This document shows positions 41,005 to 50,286 of a DNA stretch of 64,000 nt, in pieces. The position numbers were made by a program, and so were the translations under genes. Below the pieces are notes generated by a model. It was not told the DNA's origin. It did no database searches and worked only from the letters and a program-made list of their open reading frames with translations. Position 1 is the first letter of the stretch. Every line of letters starts with the position of its first letter. Source of the stretch: Isoptericola peretonis (GTDB lineage: Bacteria > Actinomycetota > Actinomycetes > Actinomycetales > Cellulomonadaceae); contig JALQCY010000002.1 in NCBI GenBank assembly GCA_023241745.1, positions 310,001-374,000 on the forward strand. Direction: 5' to 3'.

Positions 41005-41780
41005 GAGGACTTCGCTCCGATCCACACCGCGCCGCCGATGATCAGGCCGATGCCGATGATCCAGGCCCACAGGCCCTCGCTGACCGGTCCGAGCGAACCA
41101 AGGGTGAGGCCACCGGCCGAACCCTGGTCCTGCTCGTCGAGGAACGCGATGATGTCGCGCTTCTCGTCAGGGGTGATGTTGGCGTCGTTGAACACCGGCA
41201 TCGACTGCGGGCCGGTGAGCATCGCCTGGTACACGTTGCGGCCGGAGGTGTCCCACAGCGGCGGCGCGAACTTGCCCTCGGACAGCGCGCCACCGGCGCC
41301 GACGGCGTTGTGGCACATCGCGCAGTTGGTGCGGAACAGGGCCATGCCGTTCGCGGGGTCGCCCTTGCTGCCGTCCACCTGCTCGTCGGTGGGGATGGCC
41401 GGGCCGGCGCCGAGGGACGCGACGTACGCGGCCAGGGCGGCGGTCTGCTCCTCGTCCATCTGCCGAGGCTTCGCCTCGGCCTGGGGCCCGTTCATCTGCA
41501 TGGGCATCCGACCGGTGGAGACCTGGAAGTCGACCGCGGCCGCGCCCACGCCGACGAGCGAGGGGGCCTCGGTGGTGCCCTCCGCGTTCGGTCCGTGGCA
41601 GGTGGCGCAGTTGGCCTGGAAGAGCTTCTTCCCGGTCTCGATGTCCGCGGTGCTGGCGGTGTCGGCCTGGGCCGGGCTCGGGGCCAGGGCGGCGTAGACG
41701 CCGCCCGTGACCAGCAGCGCCAGCAACAGCAGCACGACCGGCGCCAGCCGGTGGTGCCTGCGGGCGGCGAGTGCCTTCAC
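41001..41780 (-). CDS. qcrC: Dihaem cytochrome c subunit of the bcc complex
   Basis: A 259-residue dihaem cytochrome c. An N-terminal signal/anchor helix precedes two haem domains with CATCH and CAMCH motifs, and a C-terminal membrane helix anchors the protein. Because the second haem replaces soluble cytochrome c, electrons pass directly to CuA of CtaC. GAGGA lies 7 nt before the GTG. It is 68 bp after ctaE on the same strand. Confidence 0.96.
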   Translation of the reverse strand: MKALAARRHHRLAPVVLLLLALLVTGGVYAALAPSPAQADTASTADIETGKKLFQANCATCHGPNAEGTTEAPSLVGVGAAAVDFQVSTGRMPMQMNGPQAEAKPRQMDEEQTAALAAYVASLGAGPAIPTDEQVDGSKGDPANGMALFRTNCAMCHNAVGAGGALSEGKFAPPLWDTSGRNVYQAMLTGPQSMPVFNDANITPDEKRDIIAFLDEQDQGSAGGLTLGSLGPVSEGLWAWIIGIGLIIGGAVWIGAKSS

Positions 41781-41848
41781 GAAATGATCCTCGTCTCGCA
41801 GATCGAAGGTGCAGGGTCTGGGGCCGGCGGCGACGCCGGCCGGGGGGT

Positions 41849-42502
41849 TCAGCGCAGGAGGTAGATGACGGCGAACAGGGCGATCCACACCACGTCGACG
41901 AAGTGCCAGTAGTAGGACGTGACGATCGCGGTGGTGGCCTCGTGGTGGCCGAAGTTCCGGGCGGCGAACGAGCGGCCGAGGAGGAACAGGAAGGCGACGA
42001 GGCCGCCGAGCACGTGGAGGCCGTGGAAGCCCGTGGTCAGGTAGAAGACCGAGCCGTACGGGCTGGAGGAGATGGTCAGGCCCTCGTGCACCAGCTCGGT
42101 GTACTCGAAGATCTGGCCGCCGATGAAGAACGCGCCCATGAGGTAGGTGAGCGTCATCCACTCGTGCATGCCCCACTTGTTCACCTGCAGGAGGGAGCCG
42201 GAGCGCACCGGCTTGAACCGCTCGGCGGCCCACACGCCCATCTGGCAGGTCACCGACGACAGCACCAGCACCGTGGTGTTGATGGTCGAGAAGGTGATGT
42301 TGAGCTTGTCCGCCTCGGCGGCCCACTCCGCCTCGGGCATCACCGAACGGACGGTGAAGTACATCGCGAAGAGGCCGGCGAAGAACATGAGCTCGCTCGC
42401 GAGCCAGACGATCGTCCCGACCGACACGGGGTTCGGACGGTTGACGCTCACGTGCTGGTGGGCATGGGGGGCAGCAGCCGTTGCGGTCGACACGTCAGCC
42501 AT
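41849..42502 (-). CDS. ctaE: Cytochrome c oxidase subunit III
   Basis: A 217-residue subunit III of the aa3 oxidase with seven helices; [17 protein letters not shown] and [10 protein letters not shown] are family signatures. It leads the qcrCAB operon, as in mycobacteria and corynebacteria, while subunits I, II and IV lie in the other operon. ATG at 42502 is chosen over an upstream ATG (42514) by length; the ribosome-binding site is weak at both. Confidence 0.94.
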   Translation of the reverse strand: MADVSTATAAAPHAHQHVSVNRPNPVSVGTIVWLASELMFFAGLFAMYFTVRSVMPEAEWAAEADKLNITFSTINTTVLVLSSVTCQMGVWAAERFKPVRSGSLLQVNKWGMHEWMTLTYLMGAFFIGGQIFEYTELVHEGLTISSSPYGSVFYLTTGFHGLHVLGGLVAFLFLLGRSFAARNFGHHEATTAIVTSYYWHFVDVVWIALFAVIYLLR

Positions 42503-42768
42503 TATGGCCGACATACGGCCGGTTCGAGCCACCCGGGCGGGCGCTGCGCCAAGTCGATGTGCACAGAATCTGCGGAAACTCGCCACTCTGCCGCTACGAA
42601 ATGACGCATCGCTGCAGAGTGCCAGTAAAAGACCACGTTCGGCGGCTGCCCGAGGTGACGCGAGTGTGCCACGATGCCAGCAAACGCCGACGTCCGGCGG
42701 CCGCGCGGCCGGTACCGGGCGTCGTGACCGTGCCCGGTGCCGTGCACGTCCGCGAAGGGGAGCCTCAG

Positions 42769-43233
42769 TTGACGGATCGAACGACGGATCAGACGACGGA
42801 ACGCCCGACCAGCCGGCTCACGCCGACCGGTTCGAGCGGCCCGGCGGCCAGGGGGCCCCGCGTCCTGCTGTACAGCGACGACCGGACGGTGCGCGCCCAG
42901 GTGCGTACGGCGGTCGGCCCACGGCTGCGCGCGCACGCACCGGAGATCGCGTGGGCGGAGGTCGCGACGGCCGCCGCGCTCGTCGCCGCGGCGGACCGCG
43001 GCGGGTGGGACCTGCTCGTGCTCGACGGCGAGGCGGACAAGGCCGGCGGCATGGGGCTGTGCCGCCAGCTCAAGAACGAGGTGTACAACTGCCCGCCCGT
43101 CGTGGTCCTCACCGGCAGGCCGGACGACGGGTGGCTAGCATCGTGGTCGCTCGCCGACGCCGTGGTGCCGAGGCCGCTCGACGCGATCGAGCTGCAGCGC
43201 ACCGTGGCCGGCTTCCTGACCGCCGCCGCCTGA
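42769..43233 (+). CDS. Atypical receiver-like protein upstream of trpD
   Basis: A 154-residue protein with an unstructured Thr-rich N-terminus and a receiver-like domain (about 35-150). [12 protein letters not shown] supplies the acidic pair and LLVLDGEA keeps the acceptor Asp, but the conserved Lys is Arg (VVPRPLD), so phosphotransfer is doubtful. No output domain. A TTG start follows a strong GGGGAG at good spacing. It is divergent from ctaE and 58 bp before trpD. The 266-bp gap before it is locally less GC-rich and shows no other gene. Confidence 0.78.
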   Translation: MTDRTTDQTTERPTSRLTPTGSSGPAARGPRVLLYSDDRTVRAQVRTAVGPRLRAHAPEIAWAEVATAAALVAAADRGGWDLLVLDGEADKAGGMGLCRQLKNEVYNCPPVVVLTGRPDDGWLASWSLADAVVPRPLDAIELQRTVAGFLTAAA

Positions 43234-43291
43234 CCCGCCGAGGGGCTCGTCCCTGACGGGGTGCCGGCACCGACACCGAAGGGACCACACC

Positions 43292-44359
43292 GTGGCCTCG
43301 ACCGACCCGGCCTCCGCCCCCACCTGGCCCGGCATCCTCTCCGAGCTGGTCGCCGGGCGTGACCTGACCGCCGCCGAGACCGCGTGGGCCATGGACGAGG
43401 TCATGTCGGGGGAGGTCCCGCCGACGCGGCTCGCCGGCCTCCTGGTCGGGCTGCGCGCGAAGGGGGAGACCGCGGCGGAGCTCACGGGACTGGCGGACGC
43501 GATGCTCGCGCACGCCACGCGCATCGAGGTCCCCGGCCCGACGGTGGACATCGTCGGCACCGGTGGCGACCGGCACCACACGGTCAACGTGTCCACGATG
43601 GCGGCGGTCGTCATCGCCGGCGCCGGGCTGCGGGTGGTCAAGCACGGCAACCGCGCGGCGTCCTCGTCGTCAGGCTCCGCGGACGTGCTCGAGGCCCTCG
43701 GGATCCGCCTCGACCAGCCCCCCGCGCGCGTCGCGGCCCTGGCGGGCGAGGTGGGCATCACCTTCTGCTTCGCAGGCCTGTTCCACCCGTCGATGCGGCA
43801 CGCCGGCGTGGTGCGCCGCGACCTCGGGATCGCGACCGCGTTCAACTTCCTCGGCCCGCTCACCAACCCGGCCCAGCCCCGGGCGACGGCGGTCGGGTGC
43901 GCCGACGCGCGCATGGCGCCGCTAATGGCCGGTGTGTTCGCGAACCGGGGTACCGACGCGCTGGTCTTCCGGGGCGACGACGGGCTCGACGAGCTCGCCG
44001 CCACCGGCGGGGCCACGGTCTGGGAGGTCCGCGGTGGCGTCGTCACCGAGCACCGTCTCGACGCGGCGGCGGACCTCGGCCTGCAGCGGATCGACGTGGC
44101 CGACCTGCGGGGCGGGGACGCGGCCCACAACGCGGGCGTGGCGCGCCGGGTGCTGGACGGGACGGACCGCGGGCCGGTCCGCGAGACCGTGCTGCTCAAC
44201 GCCGCCGCGGGCATGGTCGCCGACGGGAGCCTGCCCGGCACGGGTCAGGGGTCGCTCGTCGAGCGGCTGGCCGCCGGGATGCGGCTCGTGGAGCGCAGGG
44301 TCGACGAGGGCGCCGCCGCCCGCGTGCTGGACGGCTGGGTCGCCGCGACGCAGGACTGA
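43292..44359 (+). CDS. trpD: Anthranilate phosphoribosyltransferase
   Basis: A 355-residue enzyme that adds phosphoribosyl to anthranilate in tryptophan synthesis. [17 protein letters not shown] and [21 protein letters not shown] are the PRPP and Mg sites, and [10 protein letters not shown] is intact. GTG start with AAGGGA 7 nt upstream. No other trp genes are present, as in mycobacteria where trpD stands alone next to ctaE. Confidence 0.96.
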   Translation: MASTDPASAPTWPGILSELVAGRDLTAAETAWAMDEVMSGEVPPTRLAGLLVGLRAKGETAAELTGLADAMLAHATRIEVPGPTVDIVGTGGDRHHTVNVSTMAAVVIAGAGLRVVKHGNRAASSSSGSADVLEALGIRLDQPPARVAALAGEVGITFCFAGLFHPSMRHAGVVRRDLGIATAFNFLGPLTNPAQPRATAVGCADARMAPLMAGVFANRGTDALVFRGDDGLDELAATGGATVWEVRGGVVTEHRLDAAADLGLQRIDVADLRGGDAAHNAGVARRVLDGTDRGPVRETVLLNAAAGMVADGSLPGTGQGSLVERLAAGMRLVERRVDEGAAARVLDGWVAATQD

Positions 44360-44396
44360 CCCCCCGGGGACCGGCCAGGGCCCGTGCGCGGACCGG

Positions 44397-44678
44397 TCAG
44401 TCGTCGAGGCCGAGGGCGAACGCCTGCTCCAGGTCCACGTGGGAGTAGGTGCGGAACGCGATGAGGGTCTCGGTCCGCACCACGCCGGGCACCTTGCTGA
44501 TGCCGTCGGCGATGACGTCGGCCAGCTCCTCGTGCTCGCGGACCCGGACCATCGCGACGAGGTCGGCCTTCCCGGTCACGGAGTAGACCTCGCTGACCCC
44601 CTTGAGGTCGGTGACCTGGACGGCGACCTCGGGGATCTGGTCGGCCTCGGTGTCGATGAGCACGATCGCGGTCAGCAT
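44397..44678 (-). CDS. Stand-alone Lrp/AsnC RAM-domain protein
   Basis: A 93-residue protein consisting of just the RAM (ligand-binding) domain of Lrp/AsnC regulators, with VTGKADLVAMVRV at the amino-acid-binding turn. There is no HTH. Such proteins form ring oligomers that bind amino acids. It overlaps the 3' end of the nuclease gene by 7 bp and has its own TACGAT box 6 nt before the ATG. It converges on trpD, an amino-acid gene. Confidence 0.9.
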   Translation of the reverse strand: MLTAIVLIDTEADQIPEVAVQVTDLKGVSEVYSVTGKADLVAMVRVREHEELADVIADGISKVPGVVRTETLIAFRTYSHVDLEQAFALGLDD

Positions 44679-46498
44679 GCCGTCATCGTAGCCACCGGTG
44701 CCGGGTCCGCGACGGGGTCGACCGGGTCGACGGCGTCGACGGGCTCTGCCGGCTCGCCCCAGAGCCCGGCGACGGTCGTGGAGACGGCACCGAGGTCGGC
44801 GTGCTCGGCGGCGGAGCGCACCGGGCAGGCCCACGGGTCGCTCACGTGCACCAGCCGGACGCCGGGCTCGTCGAGCCAGGCGAGCACGAGCGCGGCCTCC
44901 TCCGGGTGGCACGCCGGTGCCGGGGGCACGGGAGGCGAGACTGCCTCGGCCGTCGCCCGCAACGCGTCCACCACCGGAAGCGGGTCCTCGTCGGGGCCCG
45001 TGACCGCCGTGCCGGCGAGGCGCGCGTGCTTCACGGCGATCAGCTCCCAGCCGCCCGCCGTGGTGGGCCGTGCCGCCACGAGCTCCGCGCAGCGGGTCAC
45101 GGGGTCGAGTCGCTGCGCGCGCGCCGCGCCCTGGACGAACGCCCGCAGCCGCTGGGTCACGCGACCGGCCTCCTCGAAGCGCTCCTGGGCCGCGAGCCTG
45201 CCCACGTGTGCGGCGAGGGCGTCCACCACGACGGACGCGTCGCCGGTGAGCGCCGTTCGCGCGGCGGCCGCGACGTGGTCGTACGCGGCGTCCGGCGCCT
45301 GGGTGGCTGTGCACGGAGCGGAGCAGCGGCCCATGCCGGCGAGCGCGCACGGGCTGCCCGCCACCCGGGCCACGCGGGGCAGTCGCGCCGTGCACTGCCG
45401 CAGCGGGAGCGCGTCGTGCAGGGCGTCGACCGCGGCCTGGGCCGCCTGGCGGGACGGGAACGGACCGATGTGCGGGGTGCCGGCGCGCACCTCCCGCACC
45501 ACCGACAGCCGGGGGTACGCCTCGTCGGTGAGGCGCACCCAGGTCTGCCGCTCGGGGTGCTTGGAGCGCCGGTTGTACCGCGGGGCGTGCTCGGCGATGA
45601 GCCGCAGCTCACGGACCTGTGCCTCCAGCGGCGTCGCGCAGACGACCGGCGTGACGGCGTGCGCGATCCGCACCATCTCCGTGATGCGCCCGCGCTTCTC
45701 GGCGGCCGTGAAGTACGACCGCACGCGCTTGCGCAGGTTCGTCGAGGTCCCCACGTACAGGACCTCGTCGCCGGGGCCCCGGAAGAGGTAGACCCCCGGC
45801 GCCTCGGGCAGGCCGTCGGCGAGCGTGCGCTTGCGGCGCACGTCGGGCGGCACCGGGTCGGTCGCGGTCGCGAGGTCCTCGAGATGCGTGATCCCGAGCG
45901 GGGCCATCCGCTCCAGCAGGGCGTGCAGCACGTCGACCGTCGCGCGGGCGTCGGCCAGCGCGCGGTGGTCGGGGGTGACACGGGCCCGGAAGAGCGCGGC
46001 CAGCGTCGACAGCTTGTGGTTCGGCGCCTCGTCGCGCGTGACGACGCGTCGCGCGAGCGGGACCGTGTCGACGACCCGGAACCCGGGCCAGTCGTAGCCG
46101 AGCCGGTCGCACGCGGCCCGCAGGAAGCCGACGTCGAACGGCGCGTTGTGCGCCACCAGCACGGCGTCCCGGGCGAACTCGAGGAAGCTCGGCAGCACGA
46201 GCTCGAGCGGGGGAGCGGTGGCCACCATCGAGGTGGTGATGCCGGTGAGCCGGGCCACGAACGCCGGTACCGGGTGGCCGGGGTTGACGAGGGACTGCAG
46301 CTCGCCGAGCACGTCCCCGCCGCGCACCTTGACGGCGCCGATCTCCGTGATGCCGCCGTCGGCCGCGCGACCACCGGTGGTCTCGAGGTCCACCACCACG
46401 AAGGTGACGTCGCTCAGCGGGGTGCCGAGGTCCTCGAACGAGGGCTGGAGCATGGGCGGGCCCGACGGGCTCGTCGACGGTGGGGTGGCGCTCGGCAT
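44672..46498 (-). CDS. DEDD exonuclease with GIY-YIG (UvrC-like) domain
   Basis: A 608-residue fusion. The N-terminus is a DnaQ-type 3'-5' exonuclease (DLETTG with D37 and E39; HNAPFDVGFL; HRALADA). From about 230 a GIY-YIG nuclease domain follows (GVYLFRGPGDEVLYVG), then a UvrC-like region with a Cys-rich segment (CALAGMGRCSAPC). The plan matches mycobacterial Rv2191, related to Cho. The second UvrC nuclease half is absent. Likely acts in DNA repair; the substrate is not established. TACGGT lies 6 nt before the ATG. Confidence 0.92.
   Translation of the reverse strand: MPSATPPSTSPSGPPMLQPSFEDLGTPLSDVTFVVVDLETTGGRAADGGITEIGAVKVRGGDVLGELQSLVNPGHPVPAFVARLTGITTSMVATAPPLELVLPSFLEFARDAVLVAHNAPFDVGFLRAACDRLGYDWPGFRVVDTVPLARRVVTRDEAPNHKLSTLAALFRARVTPDHRALADARATVDVLHALLERMAPLGITHLEDLATATDPVPPDVRRKRTLADGLPEAPGVYLFRGPGDEVLYVGTSTNLRKRVRSYFTAAEKRGRITEMVRIAHAVTPVVCATPLEAQVRELRLIAEHAPRYNRRSKHPERQTWVRLTDEAYPRLSVVREVRAGTPHIGPFPSRQAAQAAVDALHDALPLRQCTARLPRVARVAGSPCALAGMGRCSAPCTATQAPDAAYDHVAAAARTALTGDASVVVDALAAHVGRLAAQERFEEAGRVTQRLRAFVQGAARAQRLDPVTRCAELVAARPTTAGGWELIAVKHARLAGTAVTGPDEDPLPVVDALRATAEAVSPPVPPAPACHPEEAALVLAWLDEPGVRLVHVSDPWACPVRSAAEHADLGAVSTTVAGLWGEPAEPVDAVDPVDPVADPAPVATMTAC
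44685..44690 (-). promoter_or_regulatory. Leaderless-type -10 box of the RAM gene
   Basis: Complement reads TACGAT, 6 nt from the ATG, inside the nuclease coding sequence. Confidence 0.5.
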
Positions 46499-46504
46499 GC
46501 CCGG

Positions 46505-46510
46505 ACCGTA
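46505..46510 (-). promoter_or_regulatory. Leaderless-type -10 box of the nuclease gene
   Basis: Complement reads TACGGT, 6 nt from the ATG at 46498. Confidence 0.55.
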
Positions 46511-46532
46511 GCGACGGCCACCGACACGCGAC

Positions 46533-46588
46533 GAGCGTGCCGACGCGGGGCCCCGGGACGTCGGCCCGGGATCTGCGTCGGCACGCTC
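46533..46588 (-). terminator. Hairpin downstream of the acyl-CoA synthetase gene
   Basis: GAGCGTGCCGACGC (46533-46546) pairs perfectly with 46575-46588, with an inner CCCGGG pairing in the loop. It follows the fadD stop by about 15 bp and precedes the nuclease promoter. Confidence 0.75.
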
Positions 46589-46602
46589 GCGGCGTCAGCA
46601 GG

Positions 46603-48414
46603 TCAGCTCGCGGACTTCTGCCGGGTGTCGACGTAGAGCTCGTCGATCTCCGCCGCGAAGTCCTTGACGAAGACGTGGCGGCGCACGCTCTGCTTCGGGG
46701 TGAGGTACCCGTTCTCGACGGTCAGGTCACCGGGCAGCACGGCGAACTTGCGGATCGACTCGGCCTTCGAGACGGCCTTGTTGGCCCGCGTGACGGCGGC
46801 GTCCAGCGCGGCCAGCACGTCGGGGTCGGTCGCCGCCTGGGCCGGCGTCGCCTCCGGCTTGCCGTGCATCTTGAGCCAGCCGGGCAGGCCCTCGGCGTCG
46901 AGCGTGATGAGCGCGCCGATGAACGGTCGGTTGTCGCCGACCACCACGCACTGGCTCACCAGCGCGTGGGCGCGGATGCGGTCCTCGAGCAGCGCGGGGG
47001 CGACGTTCTTGCCGCCCGCCGTCACGATGATCTCCTTCTTGCGCCCCGTGATGGTGAGGAACCCGTCGTCGTCCAGGACGCCGAGGTCGCCGCTGCGGAA
47101 CCAGCCGTCCTCGAACGCCTCGGCCGTGGCCTCGGGGTTGTTGTGGTAGCCGCGGAAGACCTGGATGCCGCGGAGCAGCACCTCGCCGTCGGGCGCGATC
47201 TTCACGCCGCAGCCCGGCAGCTGGGGCCCGACCGAGCCGATCTTGATCGCGTCGGGTCGGTTCACGCTGGTCGGCGCGGTGGTCTCGGTGAGGCCGTAGC
47301 CCTCGAGGATCGTCACCCCGAGCCCGCGGAAGAAGTGCCCCAGGCGCCCGCCGAGAGGCCCGCCGCCGGAGACGGCGTAGTGGGCCTGGCCGCCGAGCAC
47401 GGCGCGGAGCTTCGAGAACACCAGCGCGTCGGCGACCTTGTGCTGCAGCCGGAGCCACAGGGTCGGGCCCGACGGCGTGTCGAGCGCCCGGGAGTACTCG
47501 ATGGCGGTCGCCGCCGCCCAGTGGAAGATCTTGATCTTGCCGCCGGCGGCCGCCTTCTGCTCCGCCGCGTTGTAGACCTTCTCGAACACGCGGGGCACCG
47601 CGAGGATGTAGGTGGGCCGGAAGGCCCCGAGGCCCTCCGTGACGGTCTTGAGGTCGGACCAGTGCCCGAGCACCGTGCCGCTCGCGATGGCGAGGATCTC
47701 GATGTAGCGGGCGAAGACGTGGGCGAGGGGCAGGAACAGCAGGGTGCGCCCGCCGTCCTTGAAGACCTCGGGCACCGCGGCCACCGCGTTCACCGCGAGC
47801 AGCACGAGGTTGCCGTGGGTGATCTCGGCGCCCTTGGGGGTCCCGGTGGTGCCGGACGTGTAGATGATGGTCGCGACGTCGGCCAGGTCGGCGATGCCCC
47901 GGCGGCGGGCGATCTCCTCGTCGGGGACGTCGGCGCCCGCGGCGGTGAGGTCGGCGATCGCGCCGTCGGCCATCGTCAGCACCTCGCGCAGCGCGGGGGC
48001 TCGGTCGGCCACCTCGGCCACGGTGGCCGCGTGCTCCGGGTCCTCGACGACGAGCACCGTGATGCCGGAGTCGGTGAGGATCCACTCCACCTGCTCGGCG
48101 GACGACGTCTCGTAGATCGGGACGGGCACCGCGCCCGCCGCCCAGGCGGCGAAGTCGAGCAGCGTCCACTCGTACCGGGTGCGGGACATGATCCCGACCG
48201 GCTCGCCCGGCTGTACGCCGCGGGCGACGAGCCCCTTCGCGACGGCGACCACCTCGGCGTCGAACTGCGCGGCCGTCACCGGCTGCCAGCCGTCGCCGGA
48301 AGGGCGCTCGGCGAGCGTGGCGCGCGGGTCGCTCGCCACACGGGTGGCGAGGAGGTCGTTGAGGTTCGACGTGGCAGGCAGCTCGACCGCCTGCGGGATG
48401 GTGATCTCGTCCAT
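46603..48414 (-). CDS. Long-chain fatty-acid--CoA ligase (FadD15-like)
   Basis: A 603-residue AMP-forming synthetase. The AMP-binding P-loop is YTSGTTGTPKG, followed by GYGLTETTAP, the YHNNPEAT...GWFRSGD hinge region and the C-terminal GRKKEIIVTAGGKNV with its adenylation lysine further on. By type it activates long-chain fatty acids; chain length cannot be read. GGAG lies 5 nt before the chosen ATG; an ATG nine codons upstream lacks this. Its neighbours PlsC and ROK kinase match the order near Rv2182c-Rv2187. Confidence 0.94.
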   Translation of the reverse strand: MDEITIPQAVELPATSNLNDLLATRVASDPRATLAERPSGDGWQPVTAAQFDAEVVAVAKGLVARGVQPGEPVGIMSRTRYEWTLLDFAAWAAGAVPVPIYETSSAEQVEWILTDSGITVLVVEDPEHAATVAEVADRAPALREVLTMADGAIADLTAAGADVPDEEIARRRGIADLADVATIIYTSGTTGTPKGAEITHGNLVLLAVNAVAAVPEVFKDGGRTLLFLPLAHVFARYIEILAIASGTVLGHWSDLKTVTEGLGAFRPTYILAVPRVFEKVYNAAEQKAAAGGKIKIFHWAAATAIEYSRALDTPSGPTLWLRLQHKVADALVFSKLRAVLGGQAHYAVSGGGPLGGRLGHFFRGLGVTILEGYGLTETTAPTSVNRPDAIKIGSVGPQLPGCGVKIAPDGEVLLRGIQVFRGYHNNPEATAEAFEDGWFRSGDLGVLDDDGFLTITGRKKEIIVTAGGKNVAPALLEDRIRAHALVSQCVVVGDNRPFIGALITLDAEGLPGWLKMHGKPEATPAQAATDPDVLAALDAAVTRANKAVSKAESIRKFAVLPGDLTVENGYLTPKQSVRRHVFVKDFAAEIDELYVDTRQKSAS

Positions 48415-48545
48415 GCTGACTCCATCGTCCACTGAGTGCATCGGCCGGGGATTCGTCCCCGGGCCGTCACGATACCGGGTCTCACGCGTGGTCCGGGACA
48501 CAGTTCGGTGACGGTCGAGCGTCGCACCCTTGCGCTCCTGATGGC

Positions 48546-48551
48546 TAGTCT
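48546..48551 (+). promoter_or_regulatory. -10 box for the ROK kinase gene (TAGTCT)
   Basis: TAGTCT would give a leader of about 90 nt. The divergent gap with fadD is 234 bp and shows no other gene. Confidence 0.4.
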
Positions 48552-48648
48552 GGTCCCTGCGCGCACCGCGCGCCCCCGCGTCCCGACGGCGACCGGGTGA
48601 CGCGCCGTGCGGACGCGGCGTCCCGACACATGAACGTGAGGTTCCCGC

Positions 48649-49593
48649 ATGCACGCCATCGGAGTCGACATCGGCGGCACGAAGATTGCCGTGGGTGTGG
48701 TGGACGAGGCGGGCACGATCCTCGCGAAGGTGCGCCGCGAGACCGTCGCCGACGACGTGGCGGGGATCGACCGGGCCATCGCCGACGCCTGCACGGAGCT
48801 GGCCAAGGAGTTCGAGGTCGGCGCGATCGGGCTGGCCGCCGCCGGGTTCGTCAGCCCCGACCGCCGCGCGGTGCAGTTCGCGCCGAACATCGCGTGGCGG
48901 GAGTACCCGCTGGCCGAGCGGATCGAGGGCCTGATCGACCTCGACGTCCCGGTGGTCGTGGAGAACGACGCGAACGCGGCGGGCTGGGCCGAGTTCCGGT
49001 TCGGCGCCGCCCGCGCGGCGACGGACATGCTCATGCTGACGGTCGGCACCGGGCTCGGCGGCGCGATCGTGGTGGACCGCGAGCTGGTCCGCGGCAAGTG
49101 GGGCGTGGCCGCCGAGGTCGGGCACATGCGCGTCGTGCCGGGCGGGCACTACTGCGGGTGCGGGCACGAGGGCTGCTGGGAGCAGTACGCCTCGGGCACG
49201 GCCCTGGTCCGCGACGCCAAGCAGGCCGCGATCGCCCAGCCCGCTCGTGCCGCACGGCTGCTCGAGCTGGCCGGCGGCGACGTCGCGAACCTCGAGGGGC
49301 CGCACGTCACCCGGGCCGCCCAGGAGGGCGACCCCCTGGCGGTCGAGCTGCTCGCCACGCTGGGCCGCTGGATCGGCGAGGGCTCGGCCTCCGTCGCCGC
49401 CCTGCTCGACCCCGAGCTGATCGTCATCGGCGGTGGTGTCGGCGCGGCCGGCGACCTCCTGCTGCTGCCCGTGCGCAAGGCGTACGAGGCGCAGCTCTCC
49501 GCCCTGGGGCACCGGCCCGTGGCGCAGATCGAGCTCGCCGAGCACGGCAACGAGGCGGGCATCATCGGCGCCGCCGACCTCGCACGCCGCTGA
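48649..49593 (+). CDS. ROK-family glucokinase
   Basis: A 314-residue ROK sugar kinase. GVDIGGTKIAVGV binds ATP phosphate, ENDANAAGWAE holds the catalytic Asp, and the ROK zinc site is GHYCGCGHEGCWEQYAS with its preceding His. There is no N-terminal HTH, so it is an enzyme rather than a ROK repressor. Glucose is the likely substrate by similarity; it fits the PPi-dependent phosphofructokinase encoded 2 kb away in sugar catabolism. Confidence 0.93.
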   Translation: MHAIGVDIGGTKIAVGVVDEAGTILAKVRRETVADDVAGIDRAIADACTELAKEFEVGAIGLAAAGFVSPDRRAVQFAPNIAWREYPLAERIEGLIDLDVPVVVENDANAAGWAEFRFGAARAATDMLMLTVGTGLGGAIVVDRELVRGKWGVAAEVGHMRVVPGGHYCGCGHEGCWEQYASGTALVRDAKQAAIAQPARAARLLELAGGDVANLEGPHVTRAAQEGDPLAVELLATLGRWIGEGSASVAALLDPELIVIGGGVGAAGDLLLLPVRKAYEAQLSALGHRPVAQIELAEHGNEAGIIGAADLARR

Positions 49594-49630
49594 CGTCGCC
49601 GACGCCCGGCGCTCGGGTCGGCCGGCCGGG

Positions 49631-50167
49631 TCAGACGACGGCGCCCGTGCCGTGGTCGTCCGGGTCGCGGTGGTGGGGCATGCGCCAGAGGAGCACGCCC
49701 AGGGCGGCGAGGAACAGCGCCCCCGCCACCGGGCCGGACCAGCCGGGCAGCCGGAGCGCGGGGACGGCCGCGCGCAGGACGACGCCCACCACGACCAGCA
49801 CCGGGACGCCGACCACGAGCGTCCACGCGAGGGTGAGCAGCGGGTCGCGGGAGAGCACCGGTTCCGGGTCCGGCGGCGTAAAGTGAGACTCCGTTTCATC
49901 CAGGGCCTCGACCTCGGGCGTCACGGGCCAGTCGCGCGGCCCCGTCCCGACGGCGCGGGGAGCGCCCGCGTCGGGGCCGGTGCGGGCGTCGTCCGGGGCC
50001 TCCGTGGTGCCGGTCGCGTCGCCCGCCCCGACGCCCTCCGGGTCCTCCCGGGGCTCCGCGAGCGGCCCCAGCTGCGCGACGATGTCGGCCCACCGCGCCT
50101 CGACGGCGTCGTCGGGGAGGTCGTCGTCCGGCAGGTCCGGTTCGGCGTCCGGGTTCGGTACGGGCAT
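49631..50167 (-). CDS. Hypothetical membrane protein with acidic N-terminus
   Basis: A 178-residue protein. The first 100 residues are acidic and Pro-rich, probably disordered (PDLPDDDLPDDAVEARW). Two membrane helices (about 113-135 and 142-160) and a short His-rich tail follow. TAGAGT lies 6 nt from the ATG. No family recognised. It sits between the ROK kinase (converging) and plsC (divergent). Confidence 0.78.
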   Translation of the reverse strand: MPVPNPDAEPDLPDDDLPDDAVEARWADIVAQLGPLAEPREDPEGVGAGDATGTTEAPDDARTGPDAGAPRAVGTGPRDWPVTPEVEALDETESHFTPPDPEPVLSRDPLLTLAWTLVVGVPVLVVVGVVLRAAVPALRLPGWSGPVAGALFLAALGVLLWRMPHHRDPDDHGTGAVV

Positions 50168-50173
50168 GGGTTC

Positions 50174-50179
50174 ACTCTA
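50174..50179 (-). promoter_or_regulatory. Leaderless-type -10 box
   Basis: Complement reads TAGAGT, 6 nt from the ATG at 50167. Confidence 0.55.
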
Positions 50180-50286
50180 TTGTCGTGGGCGATGCTTCGT
50201 GTCGGTGGCGACGCCCGCCGGCGCCACGGTCCGTCGCAGGCGGGCCGCTGACCGGGGTGCCGTGCGACACTGGGCGAGGAGGACCG

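Noticed and set aside
42515..42560. GGTTCGAGCC resembling a tRNA T-arm
   Set aside because: No D-arm, anticodon arm or acceptor pairing can be built around it.
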